Source of the DNA: Microbacterium amylolyticum
GTDB taxonomy: Bacteria > Actinomycetota > Actinomycetes > Actinomycetales > Microbacteriaceae
Length of the DNA: 64,000 nt
Assembly (NCBI RefSeq): GCF_011046975.1
Contig: NZ_CP049253.1
Location: 558,001 to 622,000, forward strand
Direction of reading: 5' to 3'
This document shows positions 26,088 through 36,476 of this stretch, piece by piece; position 1 is the first letter of the stretch; the number at the start of each line of letters is the position of its first letter. Below the pieces are notes generated by a model. That model was not told the DNA's origin. It did not search any database and was given only the letters and a program-made list of their open reading frames with translations. The position numbers were made by a program, and so were the translations under genes.

Positions 26088-26121
26088 GTGTGGCCCGCCG
26101 GCATACGCCGGCGGGCCACAC
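26088..26121 (-). terminator. Strong hairpin after the suf operon
   Basis: A perfect 15-bp GC-rich stem (26088-26102 with 26107-26121) with a 4-nt loop starts 11 nt beyond the sufT stop. No T-run follows, as is common for actinobacterial terminators. Confidence 0.85.
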
Positions 26122-26132
26122 GGGGAAAGAGA

Positions 26133-26462
26133 TCAGATGGCGAAGCCGAGGGCCCTCATCTGGTCACGTCCGTCGTCCGTGATGCGCTCAGGGCCCCACG
26201 GCGGCATCCACACCCAGTTAATGCGGAACCGTTCAACGACGCCGTCAAGCGACTGAGCGATCTGCTCTTCGATGACATCGGTCAGGGGGCAGCCGGCGCT
26301 CGTGAGCGTCATGTGGATCACGAGAGCGTCGTTCTCGTCATCCCATGCGAGATCGTAAATGAGCCCCAGGTCCACCACGTTGACCCCGAGCTCGGGGTCC
26401 ATGACGTCCTTGAGTGCTTCTTCGACCTGATCGTACTTCTCAGGCGTGAGCGTTGCAGCCAT
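26133..26462 (-). CDS. sufT: SufT/MIP18-type Fe-S assembly factor (DUF59)
   Basis: A 109-aa protein of the MIP18/DUF59 family, which helps mature certain Fe-S proteins. It shows the family motif DPELGVNVVDLGLIYDL, the TSAGCPLTDVIEEQI stretch with the conserved Cys, and the C-terminal WMPPWGPERITDDGRDQMRALG. ATG 26462 is placed 8 nt after AGG; GTG 26468 is an alternative. It is the last gene of the suf operon, 9 nt after sufC, and is followed by a strong hairpin. Confidence 0.9.
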   Translation of the reverse strand: MAATLTPEKYDQVEEALKDVMDPELGVNVVDLGLIYDLAWDDENDALVIHMTLTSAGCPLTDVIEEQIAQSLDGVVERFRINWVWMPPWGPERITDDGRDQMRALGFAI

Positions 26463-26471
26463 GGTCACAGC

Positions 26472-27242
26472 CTACGCCTCGATGGGCGCACCCTCGGGAA
26501 GGTATGCCTCGTAACCTTCGGCTTCGAGACGATCCGCCAGCTCAGGACCGCCCTCTTCGACAACCTTGCCCGCCACCATCACGTGCACGAATTCCGGCTT
26601 GATGTAGCGCAGGATTCGCGTGTAGTGCGTGATGAGCAGAACACCCAGCTCCGAGGACTCCTTGGCACGGTTAACGCCCTCGGAAACAACCTTGAGCGCG
26701 TCAACGTCGAGACCGGAGTCGGTCTCATCGAGAATGGCGATCTGCGGCTTGAGGAGCTCGAGCTGCAGGATTTCGTGACGCTTCTTCTCACCGCCGGAGA
26801 AGCCTTCGTTGACGTTACGGGACGCAAACTTCTCGTCCATGCGGAGGTTCTTCATGCCCTCCTTGACGTCCTTCGTCCAGGTGCGGATCGCGGGGGCTTC
26901 GCCGTCAATCGCCGTCTTGGCCGTACGAAGGAAGTTCGTGACCGTAACGCCGGGGATTTCGACGGGGTACTGCATCGCGAGGAACAGGCCGGCGCGAGCA
27001 CGCTCGTCAACGGCCATCTCCAGAACATCCTCACCGTCGAGCGTGATCGAACCGCTCGTCACGGTGTACTTCGGGTGGCCGGCGATTGTCGCGGCGAGCG
27101 TCGACTTGCCGGAGCCGTTAGGGCCCATGATGGCGTGTGTCTCACCACTCGAGATGGTGAGGGTGACGCCGTTCAGGATGGGGGTCGTTCCCTCATCCGT
27201 CTCGACCGAGACGTGCAGGTCGCGGATCTCGAGGACAGCCAT
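26472..27242 (-). CDS. sufC: Fe-S cluster assembly ATPase SufC
   Basis: A 256-aa ABC ATPase of the SUF machinery; it drives conformational change in the SufBC2D scaffold. Walker A is GPNGSGKST, the signature region is FSGGEKKRHEILQL, and Walker B is IAILDETDSGLD, with the SufC-typical LDVDALKVVSEGVN. No membrane segments. It starts 2 nt after the Rieske gene stop. Confidence 0.95.
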   Translation of the reverse strand: MAVLEIRDLHVSVETDEGTTPILNGVTLTISSGETHAIMGPNGSGKSTLAATIAGHPKYTVTSGSITLDGEDVLEMAVDERARAGLFLAMQYPVEIPGVTVTNFLRTAKTAIDGEAPAIRTWTKDVKEGMKNLRMDEKFASRNVNEGFSGGEKKRHEILQLELLKPQIAILDETDSGLDVDALKVVSEGVNRAKESSELGVLLITHYTRILRYIKPEFVHVMVAGKVVEEGGPELADRLEAEGYEAYLPEGAPIEA

Positions 27243-27243
27243 G

Positions 27244-27570
27244 TCAGTTTTCCTTCTTCACGTTGATATCGATGAGCACGTCGTCGCCGTCAATCTGGAC
27301 GGCGTAAACAGGAACGGGCTCGTAAGCAGGGAGCGTCTGGGGCTTGCCGGTGCGCAGCGAGAACGCCGAGCCGTGGGCCCAGCATTCCAGCGTGTCGCCT
27401 TCGACGAAACCCTCGGACAACGAGATGTCGCCGTGGGTGCAAACGTCACCGATCGCGTGGATCTCATCGTTCGCGTCCTTCACGACGGCGATAGCGACGC
27501 CATCAACCTCGACCCGCAATGCGGTGTCTTGTTCAAGGTCACTCACACCGCATACACGCTGACTGGTCAC
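27244..27570 (-). CDS. Rieske-type ferredoxin of the suf operon
   Basis: A 108-aa Rieske [2Fe-2S] protein. Ligands are Cys44 and His46 (CTHGD) and Cys63 and His66 (CWAHGSAF). The size matches bacterial Rieske ferredoxins annotated as non-heme dioxygenase subunits, but no oxygenase is nearby. In actinobacteria this gene sits inside suf operons, and it may carry electrons for cluster assembly or repair; that role is inference. The GTG start overlaps the SufD stop by 4 nt. Confidence 0.9.
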   Translation of the reverse strand: MTSQRVCGVSDLEQDTALRVEVDGVAIAVVKDANDEIHAIGDVCTHGDISLSEGFVEGDTLECWAHGSAFSLRTGKPQTLPAYEPVPVYAVQIDGDDVLIDINVKKEN

Positions 27571-28784
27571 GCCTTCACTCCCTCAGCGATCTCCTTCTCG
27601 ACCGCCGCGATGAGATGCTCCTGAAGTTCAGGGACCTCGATCTTCTGAGCGATCTCGACAAGGAAACCGAGAACGACGAGGCGTCGCGCCTCTTCCTCGG
27701 AGATACCGCGGGCCTGCAGGTAGAACAACTGCTCGTCGTCGAAACGCCCTGTTGCCGACGCGTGTCCCGCGCCCTCGATGTCACCCGTCTGAATCTCGAG
27801 GTTCGGAATTGAGTCGGCACGGGTGCCGTTTGTGAGCAGCAGGTTGCGGTTGGCCTCGTAGGAGTCTGTTCCTGTGGCGTCCGGACCGATGAGAACATCG
27901 CCGATCCACACGCTGCGGGCGGTGTTGCCCTGCAGAGCGCCCTTGTACAGAACGTCGCCCTTGGTGTGAGCACCCTTGTGGAACAGGTAAACCTGGCTCT
28001 CGAGGTGCTGGCCGGCGTCGCTGTACGTCAGGCCGAACATCTCCCCATTCGAGCCCTGGCCAGACAGCTCCAGGCTGGGGTTGACGCGTACAACGTCGCC
28101 GCCGAACGTGATGACGAAGTGCTTCAGCGACGCATCCCGGTCGACGCGCGCCTGGTGTGACGACGCGTGAACGGTGCCGTCGCTCCAGTCCTGAAGAGTG
28201 ATGACCGTGAGGTGGGAACCGTCACGCGCGATGATCTCGACGTTCTGCGCGTACTGCGCGGCGCCAGAGTGCTGCAGGATGACGATGCCCTTCGACATCG
28301 GCTGTGCCTCGATCACGATGTGACCGTCAGCGCGCTTATCTGCGCCCTGACCGACGATGTCGATGACGATCGGCTCGGCAACCTCGGTTTCCCGCGGCAG
28401 CTGAACGTGAAGCGCGTCGGCCGAGTTCACCCAGGCAATCGCCGCAGGGAGATCCTCCGGCTGGAAGAACTCGCCGCGCGGTGCCTCACCGATCGCGAGC
28501 GTTCCGCTGGCGTACTCTGCCCCGGAGGTGACGGTGCACATGACACCGTCGTTCGCCTCTGCAGCCTCGAAAAGCGGCGCGATGCGCTTCATCGGCGTGT
28601 GCATCCAGTTGACCTCGCGGCCGGTCGGAACGCCAAAATCAGCCGGGTCGAACGACCGGGGGCGCTCAGAGCGGGTCTGGATGGGCCCACTCACCTCGTC
28701 CTGCGGCTGCACGAGAGCGCGAGCCGGGTCCATGTGGCCGTGCGAATCCTGCGCCTCGTCGGGCGCTGTGGTTGTGGTCGTCAT
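27567..28784 (-). CDS. sufD: Fe-S cluster assembly scaffold protein SufD
   Basis: A 405-aa SufB/SufD-family protein. The right-handed beta-helix core is seen in long strand-rich runs such as ALHVQLPRETEVAEPIVI, and the C-terminal helical part includes GHASATGRFDDEQLFYLQARGISEEEARRLVVLGF, the SufBD signature with the conserved His. It lies 2 nt after SufB. It forms the SufBC2D complex with its neighbours. Confidence 0.93.
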   Translation of the reverse strand: MTTTTTAPDEAQDSHGHMDPARALVQPQDEVSGPIQTRSERPRSFDPADFGVPTGREVNWMHTPMKRIAPLFEAAEANDGVMCTVTSGAEYASGTLAIGEAPRGEFFQPEDLPAAIAWVNSADALHVQLPRETEVAEPIVIDIVGQGADKRADGHIVIEAQPMSKGIVILQHSGAAQYAQNVEIIARDGSHLTVITLQDWSDGTVHASSHQARVDRDASLKHFVITFGGDVVRVNPSLELSGQGSNGEMFGLTYSDAGQHLESQVYLFHKGAHTKGDVLYKGALQGNTARSVWIGDVLIGPDATGTDSYEANRNLLLTNGTRADSIPNLEIQTGDIEGAGHASATGRFDDEQLFYLQARGISEEEARRLVVLGFLVEIAQKIEVPELQEHLIAAVEKEIAEGVKA

Positions 28785-28786
28785 TC

Positions 28787-30205
28787 TCAGCCGACCGATC
28801 CTTCCATGCCCATTTCAATGAGCTTGTTGAGTTCCAGCGCGTACTCCATCGGCAATTCGCGCGCGATCGGCTCGATGAAGCCGCGCACGATCATCGCCAT
28901 TGCTTCGTCTTCTGGCATTCCGCGGCTCATGAGGTAGAACAGCTGCTCTTCGCTGACCTTCGAGACGGTTGCCTCGTGGCCAAGCTCGACGTCGTCGACG
29001 CGGATGTCGATGGCGGGGTAGGTGTCGCTCCGGGAAATCGTGTCGACCAGAAGCGCATCACAACGCACGGTGTTGGCCGAGTGGTGTGCGTTCGCATCGA
29101 CGCGCACCTCGCCTCGGTATCCGGCGCGGCCGCCACCACGTGCGATCGACTTTGAGACGATCGACGACTGTGTGTAGGGCGCCATGTGAATCATCTTCGC
29201 GCCCGCGTCCTGGTGCTGACCGGGGCCAGCGAACGCAACCGAGAGCGTCTCACCCTTGGCGTGCTCACCCATGAGGAAAATCGACGGGTACTTCATCGTG
29301 ACCTTGGATCCGATGTTGCCGTCGACCCACTCCATCGTCGCGCCCTCTTCTGCCACAGCGCGCTTGGTGACGAGGTTGTAGACGTTGTTAGACCAGTTCT
29401 GAATCGTCGTGTAGCGAACACGGGCGTTCTTCTTGACGATGATCTCGACAACGGCCGAGTGCAGCGAGTCGCTCTTGTAAATCGGAGCCGTGCAGCCCTC
29501 GATGTAGTGAACGTAAGAGTCCTCGTCGGCGATGATCAGCGTGCGCTCGAACTGGCCCATGTTCTCCGTGTTGATACGGAAGTAAGCCTGCAGAGGAATT
29601 TCCACGTGAACGCCCTTGGGGACGTACACGAAGGATCCACCGGACCACACAGCCGTGTTCAGCGCCGCGAACTTGTTGTCGCCAGCGGGGATCACGGAAC
29701 CGAAGTACTCGTCGAAGAACTCGGGGTGCTCACGGAGAGCCGTGTCGGTGTCCATGAAGATGACACCCTGCTCTTCCAGGTCCTCGCGGATCTGGTGGTA
29801 GACAACCTCAGACTCGTACTGCGCGGCAACACCGGCAACGAGACGCTCTCGCTCGGCCTGCGGGATGCCGAGGCGCTCGTACGTGTTCTTGATGTCTTCC
29901 GGCAGGTCCTCCCAGCTCTGGGCCTGCTTCTCGGTGGACCGCACGAAGTACTTGATGTTGTCGAAATCGATCTCGCTGAGATCAGCGCCCCACGTGGGCA
30001 TCGGCTTGCGGCCGAAGAGCTGAAGCGCCTTGAGGCGGTTCTTCAGCATCCACTCCGGCTCAGACTTGTGGGCGGAAATGTCGCGCACAACTTTCTCGTT
30101 GATGCCGCGCTGGGCGCTTGCGCCAGCAGCGTCGGCGTCGTGCCACCCAAACTCGTACACCCCCAGACCTTCAAGCTCTGGACGGTCGATCAGCACTTCA
30201 GACAT
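28787..30205 (-). CDS. sufB: Fe-S cluster assembly scaffold protein SufB
   Basis: A 472-aa scaffold protein, first gene of the suf operon. Motifs include [10 protein letters not shown] near 54, [33 protein letters not shown], and the C-terminal [29 protein letters not shown]. It shares the SufBD signature with SufD. No SufR-type repressor gene lies upstream, unlike many actinobacterial suf operons; ctaA is divergent instead. No sufS or sufU is in the operon. Confidence 0.95.
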   Translation of the reverse strand: MSEVLIDRPELEGLGVYEFGWHDADAAGASAQRGINEKVVRDISAHKSEPEWMLKNRLKALQLFGRKPMPTWGADLSEIDFDNIKYFVRSTEKQAQSWEDLPEDIKNTYERLGIPQAERERLVAGVAAQYESEVVYHQIREDLEEQGVIFMDTDTALREHPEFFDEYFGSVIPAGDNKFAALNTAVWSGGSFVYVPKGVHVEIPLQAYFRINTENMGQFERTLIIADEDSYVHYIEGCTAPIYKSDSLHSAVVEIIVKKNARVRYTTIQNWSNNVYNLVTKRAVAEEGATMEWVDGNIGSKVTMKYPSIFLMGEHAKGETLSVAFAGPGQHQDAGAKMIHMAPYTQSSIVSKSIARGGGRAGYRGEVRVDANAHHSANTVRCDALLVDTISRSDTYPAIDIRVDDVELGHEATVSKVSEEQLFYLMSRGMPEDEAMAMIVRGFIEPIARELPMEYALELNKLIEMGMEGSVG

Positions 30206-30322
30206 GGCGACTCACATTCTCCTCACGGGTCTCCAGCAGTGTCATCTGCCCCACCGCCTCGGAGAAGAAACGGTGCAATTGGACCCTGCTTTCGGGCACA
30301 GATTTCGCGCCTACACTGTTCG

Positions 30323-30352
30323 CGGATGCAATGAGCTACGCCCCTGCATCCG
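30323..30352. promoter_or_regulatory. Inverted repeat in the sufB-ctaA divergent promoter region
   Basis: CGGATGCA (30323-30330) is repeated in inverse as TGCATCCG (30345-30352) across a 14-nt spacer. It lies in the middle of the 228-bp gap (30206-30433) between sufB and ctaA and could be an operator or a hairpin in the ctaA leader. TACACT at 30312-30317 just upstream is a possible -10 for ctaA. Confidence 0.4.
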
Positions 30353-30433
30353 TCCGCTACCGATTCTACAGGGTTCGCACCGGTCAATGCCCGTCCCGGC
30401 AAGACGTCAGCGTGCGTTCAGGAGCCATCCCGC

Positions 30434-31507
30434 ATGACCACGACCGTTGCCCCCTCTTCTCCGACCGTGACGGGCTTCTCTCCCGCCCTCCGAATTTTCG
30501 CGTGGCTGTCCTTCCTCGCGGAGACGCTCATCATCGGAACGGGTGGCGCTGTACGGCTCACGGGCTCGGGTCTCGGATGCACCGAATGGCCCCTGTGCAC
30601 TCCTGACTCCCTCGTCCCGACGGAGGACATGGGAATCCACGGTGTGATCGAATTCGGCAATCGCACGATGACCGGCGTCGTCGGCATCGTTGCCATCGGC
30701 GTTCTGCTCCTCACGCTCGCGAAGCTCGGCGGCCGCCAGGAGGTCAAGCTGGCGATCTGGTTCGCCGTTGGCGGCGTGGCTGCCGCAGCAGCGGGCTTTG
30801 CCATCACGCAGATCTTCGTTGTTGCGAGCTCGATCCTGTTGCTCGCCGTGATCATTGCGGCCATCGTGTCGGTCCGACGAGTGCCGATGCGCCGCGACCT
30901 CTCGGTTCTCGCGTGGATCGTCGTCGCCGGGGTGGTCGCCCAGGCCTTCGCCGGCGGCATCACGGTCTTGACCTCACTCAACGCGTTCATGGTCGGCTTC
31001 CACTACGCCGCCTCACTAGCGCTGGTGTGTGTGACCGTGGCGTTCCTCGTCCGGTTGTCTGCCGTTCCCGGCCCGCGCCGCCTCGCGGTTCCGCGGTGGT
31101 ACGCGGTCCTGTCTCACGTGACGGCCGCTGTTTTGGGCGTGACGATCGTCTTTGGAATCCTCACGACGGCCAATGGTCCGCACTCCGGCGACCTCGATAT
31201 CGTCCGCGACGGCTTCGACGCGACATTCCTCGCGCACGTTCACGCTTGGCCGGGATACGCGTTGGCGGCGCTGGCGCTCGCGCTGATGTTCACCGCTCTC
31301 GCACAGGAGTTGCCGACGCGAAACTGGTCGATCGCCTTTGTCGCCGTGCTGATCGTGCAAATCATCGTCGGCGTGTGGCAAGCCAACCACGCGCTGCCGC
31401 CCCTGCTCGTCGGCATCCATATGGTGCTCGCGGCCCTCACCGCGGCGGCGTATGTCGTGTTCCTGCTGCGCCTGAAGGAACCACGCGATACCGCCCCTCC
31501 GCAGTAG
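30434..31507 (+). CDS. ctaA: Heme A synthase CtaA
   Basis: A 357-aa membrane protein with eight predicted helices, which turns heme O into heme A for cytochrome c oxidase. The first extracellular loop has the Cys pair in GLGCTEWPLC, as in Bacillus-type enzymes, and candidate heme-ligand His residues appear in GFHYAASLA, HVHAWPGYA and GIHMVLAA. The ATG at 30434 follows AGGAG by 9 nt. The product CtaB makes heme O and is encoded 2.5 kb downstream on the other strand. Confidence 0.92.
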   Translation: MTTTVAPSSPTVTGFSPALRIFAWLSFLAETLIIGTGGAVRLTGSGLGCTEWPLCTPDSLVPTEDMGIHGVIEFGNRTMTGVVGIVAIGVLLLTLAKLGGRQEVKLAIWFAVGGVAAAAAGFAITQIFVVASSILLLAVIIAAIVSVRRVPMRRDLSVLAWIVVAGVVAQAFAGGITVLTSLNAFMVGFHYAASLALVCVTVAFLVRLSAVPGPRRLAVPRWYAVLSHVTAAVLGVTIVFGILTTANGPHSGDLDIVRDGFDATFLAHVHAWPGYALAALALALMFTALAQELPTRNWSIAFVAVLIVQIIVGVWQANHALPPLLVGIHMVLAALTAAAYVVFLLRLKEPRDTAPPQ

Positions 31508-31519
31508 CGACGATTCCCG

Positions 31520-32995
31520 CTACCCGCGCTCCGCGCGCCTTCTCCCGCTCAGATCGAGAAGCGCAACAACGAGAGCGGCCGCAACGAACAACGCCGCGGA
31601 CAACAGACCGATCGAGTATGCGTTGTGGTACACAACGCTCTGGCTGGCCGTGCCGTGCTCGCGGAAAATCGTGGAGTAAAACAACGACAGGGCAATGGCG
31701 GCTCCCACGGCATTTCCAATGCGTTGCCCGAGCTGTCCGACAGATCCCGCCAGCCCGCCTTCACTCGGCGGAATGTCCGCGAGGGTCAGCGTCTGGTTTG
31801 GCGAAATCACAAAACCTCCGCCGACACCGCCGACCGTCAGCGCGATGACCATGAGCCACGGCGTCAGCCGATCACCGGCGAGATCGGAAATCAGGACCAG
31901 CGCAACGATCGCGATCAGAACACCGCTCAGCCCCCAGATGACCAGTGAGCGGCCGAAGCGAGCAACGAGCTTGCCGCCCCACCAGGATGTGACGGCGCTG
32001 GCAAGGGCGAATCCAATCGTCACCATCCCGGCATAGACGGCGGCCAGGCCGAGCCCGTTCTGCAGGAACAGCGCCGTCAGCAAGAAAATCGATGGCATCG
32101 CCGCGAAGAAGAGCGCCTGGATCAGGTTCCCGTTTCGCCATGATGTCACCCGGAACAGGCGCAGCGGCACGAGCGGTGACCCACCGCGCCGCGCATAGCG
32201 CCGTTCCCAGGCAACGAACGCCGCGAGAAACAGGACACACGGAACGAGAAGCCACCAGCGAACGGGCGTATCACTCGGTGATCCCGTTGTGAACAGAAAC
32301 GGAATCATGAGGGTCACGACCGTGAGGGCAAACAGAATCAGGCCGACCGGGTCAAGCGAGAGCTTCTTGCCTGATGGTTTACGCACTTCGGGAAGAAAGA
32401 CGATGGCAGCGATCGCCACCACTGCGCACAGCGGCACATTCATCCAGAAGATCCAGCGCCATCCGTCCTGCGCGCCTCCGATGGCAATGAGCAACCCGCC
32501 GATCGTCGGGCCGAACGCCGTCGCCAGGCCGATCGTCGCACCGAAAAGCCCAAAAGCTGCTCCGCGCTCCTTACCCGTGTAGAGCTGCTGAATCGTTCCC
32601 ATCACCTGCGGCATCTGAATGCCGGCAGCCATGCCCTGAAAAAACCGTGCAATGACCAGAGCCCAGATATTCGGCGCCAGGGCGCACAGGGCGCTCGCGA
32701 CGGCGAAACCGATCAGACCGACGATCATCAGCGTGCGGCGCGATCGCTGATCGCCGATTCTGCCAAAGGGTACGAGCACCAGCCCGAACGCCAGGATGTA
32801 GCCAGATACGATCAGCTGCAGCTCGGTGGAGCCTCCGCCGAGGGCGTTCTCGATTGACGCAAGCCCGACGTTCACCTTCGAGATGTCGAGGATCGTCAGC
32901 GCTGCAACCGCAACGCACACCCAGAACGCGCGGTTCCGATGACGAGGGTCGAGCGTGATACTGCGTGTTCGCGGGGGTTCGCCAGGCGTGCTCAT
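31520..32995 (-). CDS. MFS transporter, DHA2 (14-helix) family
   Basis: A 491-aa drug-efflux type transporter. It has about 14 hydrophobic segments, the motif A-like GRIGDQRSRRTLMIVGLIGF, motif-C-like AFGPTIGGLL, and SGYILAFGLVLVPFG, all typical of the EmrB/QacA group. It faces ctaA (12 nt between the stops) and follows ctaB on the same strand at 47 nt. Nothing nearby shows its substrate. Confidence 0.85.
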   Translation of the reverse strand: MSTPGEPPRTRSITLDPRHRNRAFWVCVAVAALTILDISKVNVGLASIENALGGGSTELQLIVSGYILAFGLVLVPFGRIGDQRSRRTLMIVGLIGFAVASALCALAPNIWALVIARFFQGMAAGIQMPQVMGTIQQLYTGKERGAAFGLFGATIGLATAFGPTIGGLLIAIGGAQDGWRWIFWMNVPLCAVVAIAAIVFLPEVRKPSGKKLSLDPVGLILFALTVVTLMIPFLFTTGSPSDTPVRWWLLVPCVLFLAAFVAWERRYARRGGSPLVPLRLFRVTSWRNGNLIQALFFAAMPSIFLLTALFLQNGLGLAAVYAGMVTIGFALASAVTSWWGGKLVARFGRSLVIWGLSGVLIAIVALVLISDLAGDRLTPWLMVIALTVGGVGGGFVISPNQTLTLADIPPSEGGLAGSVGQLGQRIGNAVGAAIALSLFYSTIFREHGTASQSVVYHNAYSIGLLSAALFVAAALVVALLDLSGRRRAERG

Positions 32996-33042
32996 GGTTG
33001 TTCGAGCCTACGCTCGGCGGAGAGATACCGCCGGAACGAACG

Positions 33043-34029
33043 CTAGAACGGCAGGAGCGGATCGATGGCGATCCCGAGGAACAGCAGGGTGAGGTACGTG
33101 ATCGACGCGTGGAACACACGCATCGGACGCGCTTCGGTTCCCTCCTCTTCGCCAGCCGCTGCCCGCACAGCCATGACATACATCCGGTGAGACTCGTAAA
33201 TGAACCAGCCGCCGAAAACAATCGCCGAAGCCGAGTAGACGATGCCCATTCCGCCAACCGGAACCAGCAGAAGCGAGCACACGACCGTGGCCCAGGCGTA
33301 GAGAACGACCTGAAGCCCCACCTGCATACTCGACCGCGTCGCGCCGAGCATCGGAACAGCCGTGTGGTCGTAGTCCGCCGCGTACTTAATCGACAACGGC
33401 CAGTAGTGCGGAGGCGTCCAGAGGAAAATCAGGACGAACAAAATGGCCGCTTCCCACGAGAGGGAATTGGTCACAGCCGACCATCCGATGAGCACGGGGA
33501 AACACCCGGCGATGCCGCCCCACACGATGTTCTGCTCCGTGCGACGCTTGAGCCATATCGTGTAGACGACCGCGTAGAAGAAGATCGCGAATGTCGAGAG
33601 CGCCGCTGTGAGCACATTCGTGAAGGCCAGGAACCACACGCCCTGCATCACCGCGAGAGTCCACGCGAATATCAGCGCGGCACGCGGAGAGATCACGCCC
33701 GTCACGAGCGGACGATTCTCGGTACGACGCATTTCTGCGTCAATATCGCGATCGACGTACATGTTGAACGCGGCGGCAGCGCCAGCGCTCATCGACCCGC
33801 CAACGACCGTCGCCAGCACGAGCCACAGGTTCGGCATTCCCTGCGCGGCAAGGAACATCACGGGAACCGTTGACACCAGCAGCAGCTCGAGCACGCGCGG
33901 CTTCGTCAGCTGCACATACGCGCCGACCGTGCGCCGCCAACTTCGCGGGAGGGGAACCGGGGCGACGCTCTCGTCATTCGCTGCGCGATCGCGCTCGAAA
34001 GCGGCCTCGGGGCTGCTCGTCATCGACAA
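33043..34029 (-). CDS. ctaB: Protoheme IX farnesyltransferase (heme O synthase) CtaB
   Basis: A 328-aa UbiA-family membrane prenyltransferase that adds a farnesyl group to heme B. The first Asp-rich motif is [20 protein letters not shown], the second is in [15 protein letters not shown], and nine or so helices are evident. TTG 34029 has GGAG about 9 nt upstream; the ATG at 34023 is the alternative. Gene order ctaB divergent from tkt is common in actinobacteria. Confidence 0.93.
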   Translation of the reverse strand: MSMTSSPEAAFERDRAANDESVAPVPLPRSWRRTVGAYVQLTKPRVLELLLVSTVPVMFLAAQGMPNLWLVLATVVGGSMSAGAAAAFNMYVDRDIDAEMRRTENRPLVTGVISPRAALIFAWTLAVMQGVWFLAFTNVLTAALSTFAIFFYAVVYTIWLKRRTEQNIVWGGIAGCFPVLIGWSAVTNSLSWEAAILFVLIFLWTPPHYWPLSIKYAADYDHTAVPMLGATRSSMQVGLQVVLYAWATVVCSLLLVPVGGMGIVYSASAIVFGGWFIYESHRMYVMAVRAAAGEEEGTEARPMRVFHASITYLTLLFLGIAIDPLLPF

Positions 34030-34379
34030 GTCGAATCACTCCCGTCCGGGTCGGCATGTGGGCATCGGCAGTCTAGTTCACTTGTCTCTGAGCCCGTGAC
34101 CAACGAACACAGCCACGCGGCAACGCTGTGCTCACGCGACATCGCGCTGCTCACGATCTCACTTCGCCGATCGCCGAATTGGGAAAACGTTGCAATGCTG
34201 CCGACACCGCATGGGAACGCGCCAGCCGACATGGAGTGACATCGTCGAACTCGCCGTCCTCTCCGGAAGACTATGCTGGGGCCGGACGCGCGCCGACGTT
34301 GTCAGGCCGACTGCCCGCGATAGCAGGTGTCACCCTCCTCGTCACCGCGGCGCTTCATCTCCTCACGAAAGGCGGTCCG
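34030..34379. other. Divergent ctaB-tkt intergenic region
   Basis: About 350 bp without a supported gene. TAGACT (34075-34070, minus strand) is a fair -10 box for ctaB, and TATGCT near 34272-34277 is a possible -10 for tkt, leaving a leader of about 100 nt. The tkt frame stays open upstream to 34128, but the sequence there does not resemble transketolase. Confidence 0.45.
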
Positions 34380-36476
34380 GTGACGGAACTGCGTTGGGAC
34401 GAACTCGATCGACGCGCTGTGGATACAGCGCGAGTGCTGGCAGCTGACGCTGTCGAAAAGGTCGGTAACGGCCACCCCGGCACTGCGATGAGCCTGGCAC
34501 CTGCTGCTTACTTGCTGTATCAGCACGTCATGAATCATGACCCTGCTGACACGCATTGGATCGGTCGCGACCGATTCATCCTGTCTGCGGGCCACTCTTC
34601 GCTCACCCAGTATGTGCAGCTCTACCTTGGCGGATTCGGCCTCGAGCTGGATGACCTCAAGGCGCTGCGTACCTGGGAATCGAAAACCCCTGGACACCCG
34701 GAATATGGCGAGACGGACGGCGTCGAGATCACAACGGGCCCGCTCGGTCAGGGACTTGCATCCTCTGTCGGCTTCGCCTATGCCTCGCGCTACGAGCGCG
34801 GGCTCTTTGACCCAGAAGCGGCTCCGGGCGAAAGCCCGTTCGACCACTTCGTCTACGTCATCGCCTCGGATGGCGACCTGCAGGAGGGCGTGACCAGCGA
34901 GGCTTCCTCTCTGGCCGGCCATCAGCAGCTCGGCAACCTCGTCGTGCTCTACGACGCAAACCAGATTTCCATCGAGGACGACACTGATGTGGCGTTCACT
35001 GAGGACGTCGCTGCGCGCTACGCCTCCTATGGCTGGCAGGTCATCGAGGTTGATTGGAAGAAGACCGGCGAGTATGTCGAAGACATCGCCGAGCTGAACG
35101 ACGCGATTGCGTCGGCGAAGGCGGAAACCTCCAAGCCCAGCATCATCATCCTCAAGACCGTGATCGGCTGGCCGGCTCCCGGTAAGCAGAACACCGGTGG
35201 CATCCACGGCTCCGCGCTCGGCGCTGACGAGCTCGCCGCGACCAAGAAGGTCATGGGCTTCGACCCAGAGAAGTCGTTCGAGGTTGCCGACGAGGTCATC
35301 GCGCACACGCGTTCGCTGGCGGATCGCGCTGTTGCCGTTCGCGCAGAATGGCAGAAGAGCTTCGACGCGTGGGCCGCAGCACACCCCGAGCGCAAGGCAC
35401 TTCTCGACCGGCTCGAGGCCGGCGAGTTGCCTGAGAACCTCGAGAGCGCCCTGCCGGTCTTCGAGGCGGGTAAGGGTGTTGCCACTCGCGCTGCATCGGG
35501 CAAGGTGCTCAACGCACTCGCCCCCGAGCTGCCCGAGCTATGGGGCGGCTCCGCCGACCTCGCCGGCTCGAACAACACCACAATCGACGGCGCGCGTTCG
35601 TTCATCCCGGAGGAGCACTCGACCTCCAAGTGGACGGGCAGCCCCTACGGCCGCGTTCTGCACTTCGGTATTCGCGAGCACGCCATGGGTGCCATCCTCA
35701 ACGGCATCGTTCTGCACGGAAAGACGCGCGCCTACGGCGGCACCTTCCTGCAGTTCGCGGACTACATGCGTCCCGCCGTTCGCATCGCGGCGCTTATGGA
35801 CATCCCGAGCATCTTCGTCTGGACGCACGACTCGATCGCGCTCGGCGAGGACGGACCGACTCACCAGCCGGTTGAGCACCTCGCGGCTCTGCGTGCGATT
35901 CCGAACCTCGCTGTCGTCCGTCCGGCTGACGCGAACGAAACCGCGTACGCCTGGCTCGAAATCCTCAAGCGCACTGACGGCCCCGCCGGCATCGCACTGA
36001 CGCGTCAGGGCGTTCCCACGTTCGCTCGTGGCGAGGGCGAAGCCACCGGCGATACGTTCGCCTCCGCGTCGCTCACCGGCAAGGGCGCTTATGTCCTGGC
36101 CGAGGCTCCGAACGGCACTCCTGATGTGATCCTCATCGGCACCGGCTCCGAGGTTCAGCTGGCCGTCGAGGCCCGCGAGACCCTGAAGGCGGAGGGCATC
36201 AACGCGCGCGTCGTTTCAGCACCGTCGCTCGAGTGGTTCGCCGCGCAGCCCGAGGAGTACCGCGAGAGCGTCCTCCCCTCGAGCATCACCGCGCGCGTTT
36301 CGGTTGAGGCCGGAATCGCGATGCCGTGGCACGCCATCGTCGGAAGCGCTGGTCGCATTGTTTCGCTGGATCACTTCGGTGCATCGGCCGACTACGAGAC
36401 CCTGTATCAGAAGTTCGGCATCACCGCCGATGCGGTCGCTGAGGCCGCACGCGAGACCATCAAGGAGAACGCATGA
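34380..36476 (+). CDS. tkt: Transketolase
   Basis: A 698-aa thiamine diphosphate enzyme of the non-oxidative pentose phosphate pathway. Landmarks are [13 protein letters not shown] near 30, [20 protein letters not shown], the cofactor-binding SDGDLQEG with [10 protein letters not shown], and in the second half [28 protein letters not shown] and [24 protein letters not shown] 34380 follows AAAGG by 7 nt and gives the usual family length. Its stop overlaps the tal start by 4 nt. Confidence 0.96.
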   Translation: MTELRWDELDRRAVDTARVLAADAVEKVGNGHPGTAMSLAPAAYLLYQHVMNHDPADTHWIGRDRFILSAGHSSLTQYVQLYLGGFGLELDDLKALRTWESKTPGHPEYGETDGVEITTGPLGQGLASSVGFAYASRYERGLFDPEAAPGESPFDHFVYVIASDGDLQEGVTSEASSLAGHQQLGNLVVLYDANQISIEDDTDVAFTEDVAARYASYGWQVIEVDWKKTGEYVEDIAELNDAIASAKAETSKPSIIILKTVIGWPAPGKQNTGGIHGSALGADELAATKKVMGFDPEKSFEVADEVIAHTRSLADRAVAVRAEWQKSFDAWAAAHPERKALLDRLEAGELPENLESALPVFEAGKGVATRAASGKVLNALAPELPELWGGSADLAGSNNTTIDGARSFIPEEHSTSKWTGSPYGRVLHFGIREHAMGAILNGIVLHGKTRAYGGTFLQFADYMRPAVRIAALMDIPSIFVWTHDSIALGEDGPTHQPVEHLAALRAIPNLAVVRPADANETAYAWLEILKRTDGPAGIALTRQGVPTFARGEGEATGDTFASASLTGKGAYVLAEAPNGTPDVILIGTGSEVQLAVEARETLKAEGINARVVSAPSLEWFAAQPEEYRESVLPSSITARVSVEAGIAMPWHAIVGSAGRIVSLDHFGASADYETLYQKFGITADAVAEAARETIKENA

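Noticed and set aside
26088..26121. The 15-bp perfect inverted repeat as an attachment or mobile-element end
   Set aside because: It sits where the suf operon should end, has no partner repeat and no integrase or transposase gene nearby, so a terminator explains it.
34128..34379. An 84-codon N-terminal extension of transketolase
   Set aside because: A good ribosome-binding site precedes GTG 34380, the family starts there, and the extra sequence is unlike transketolase.
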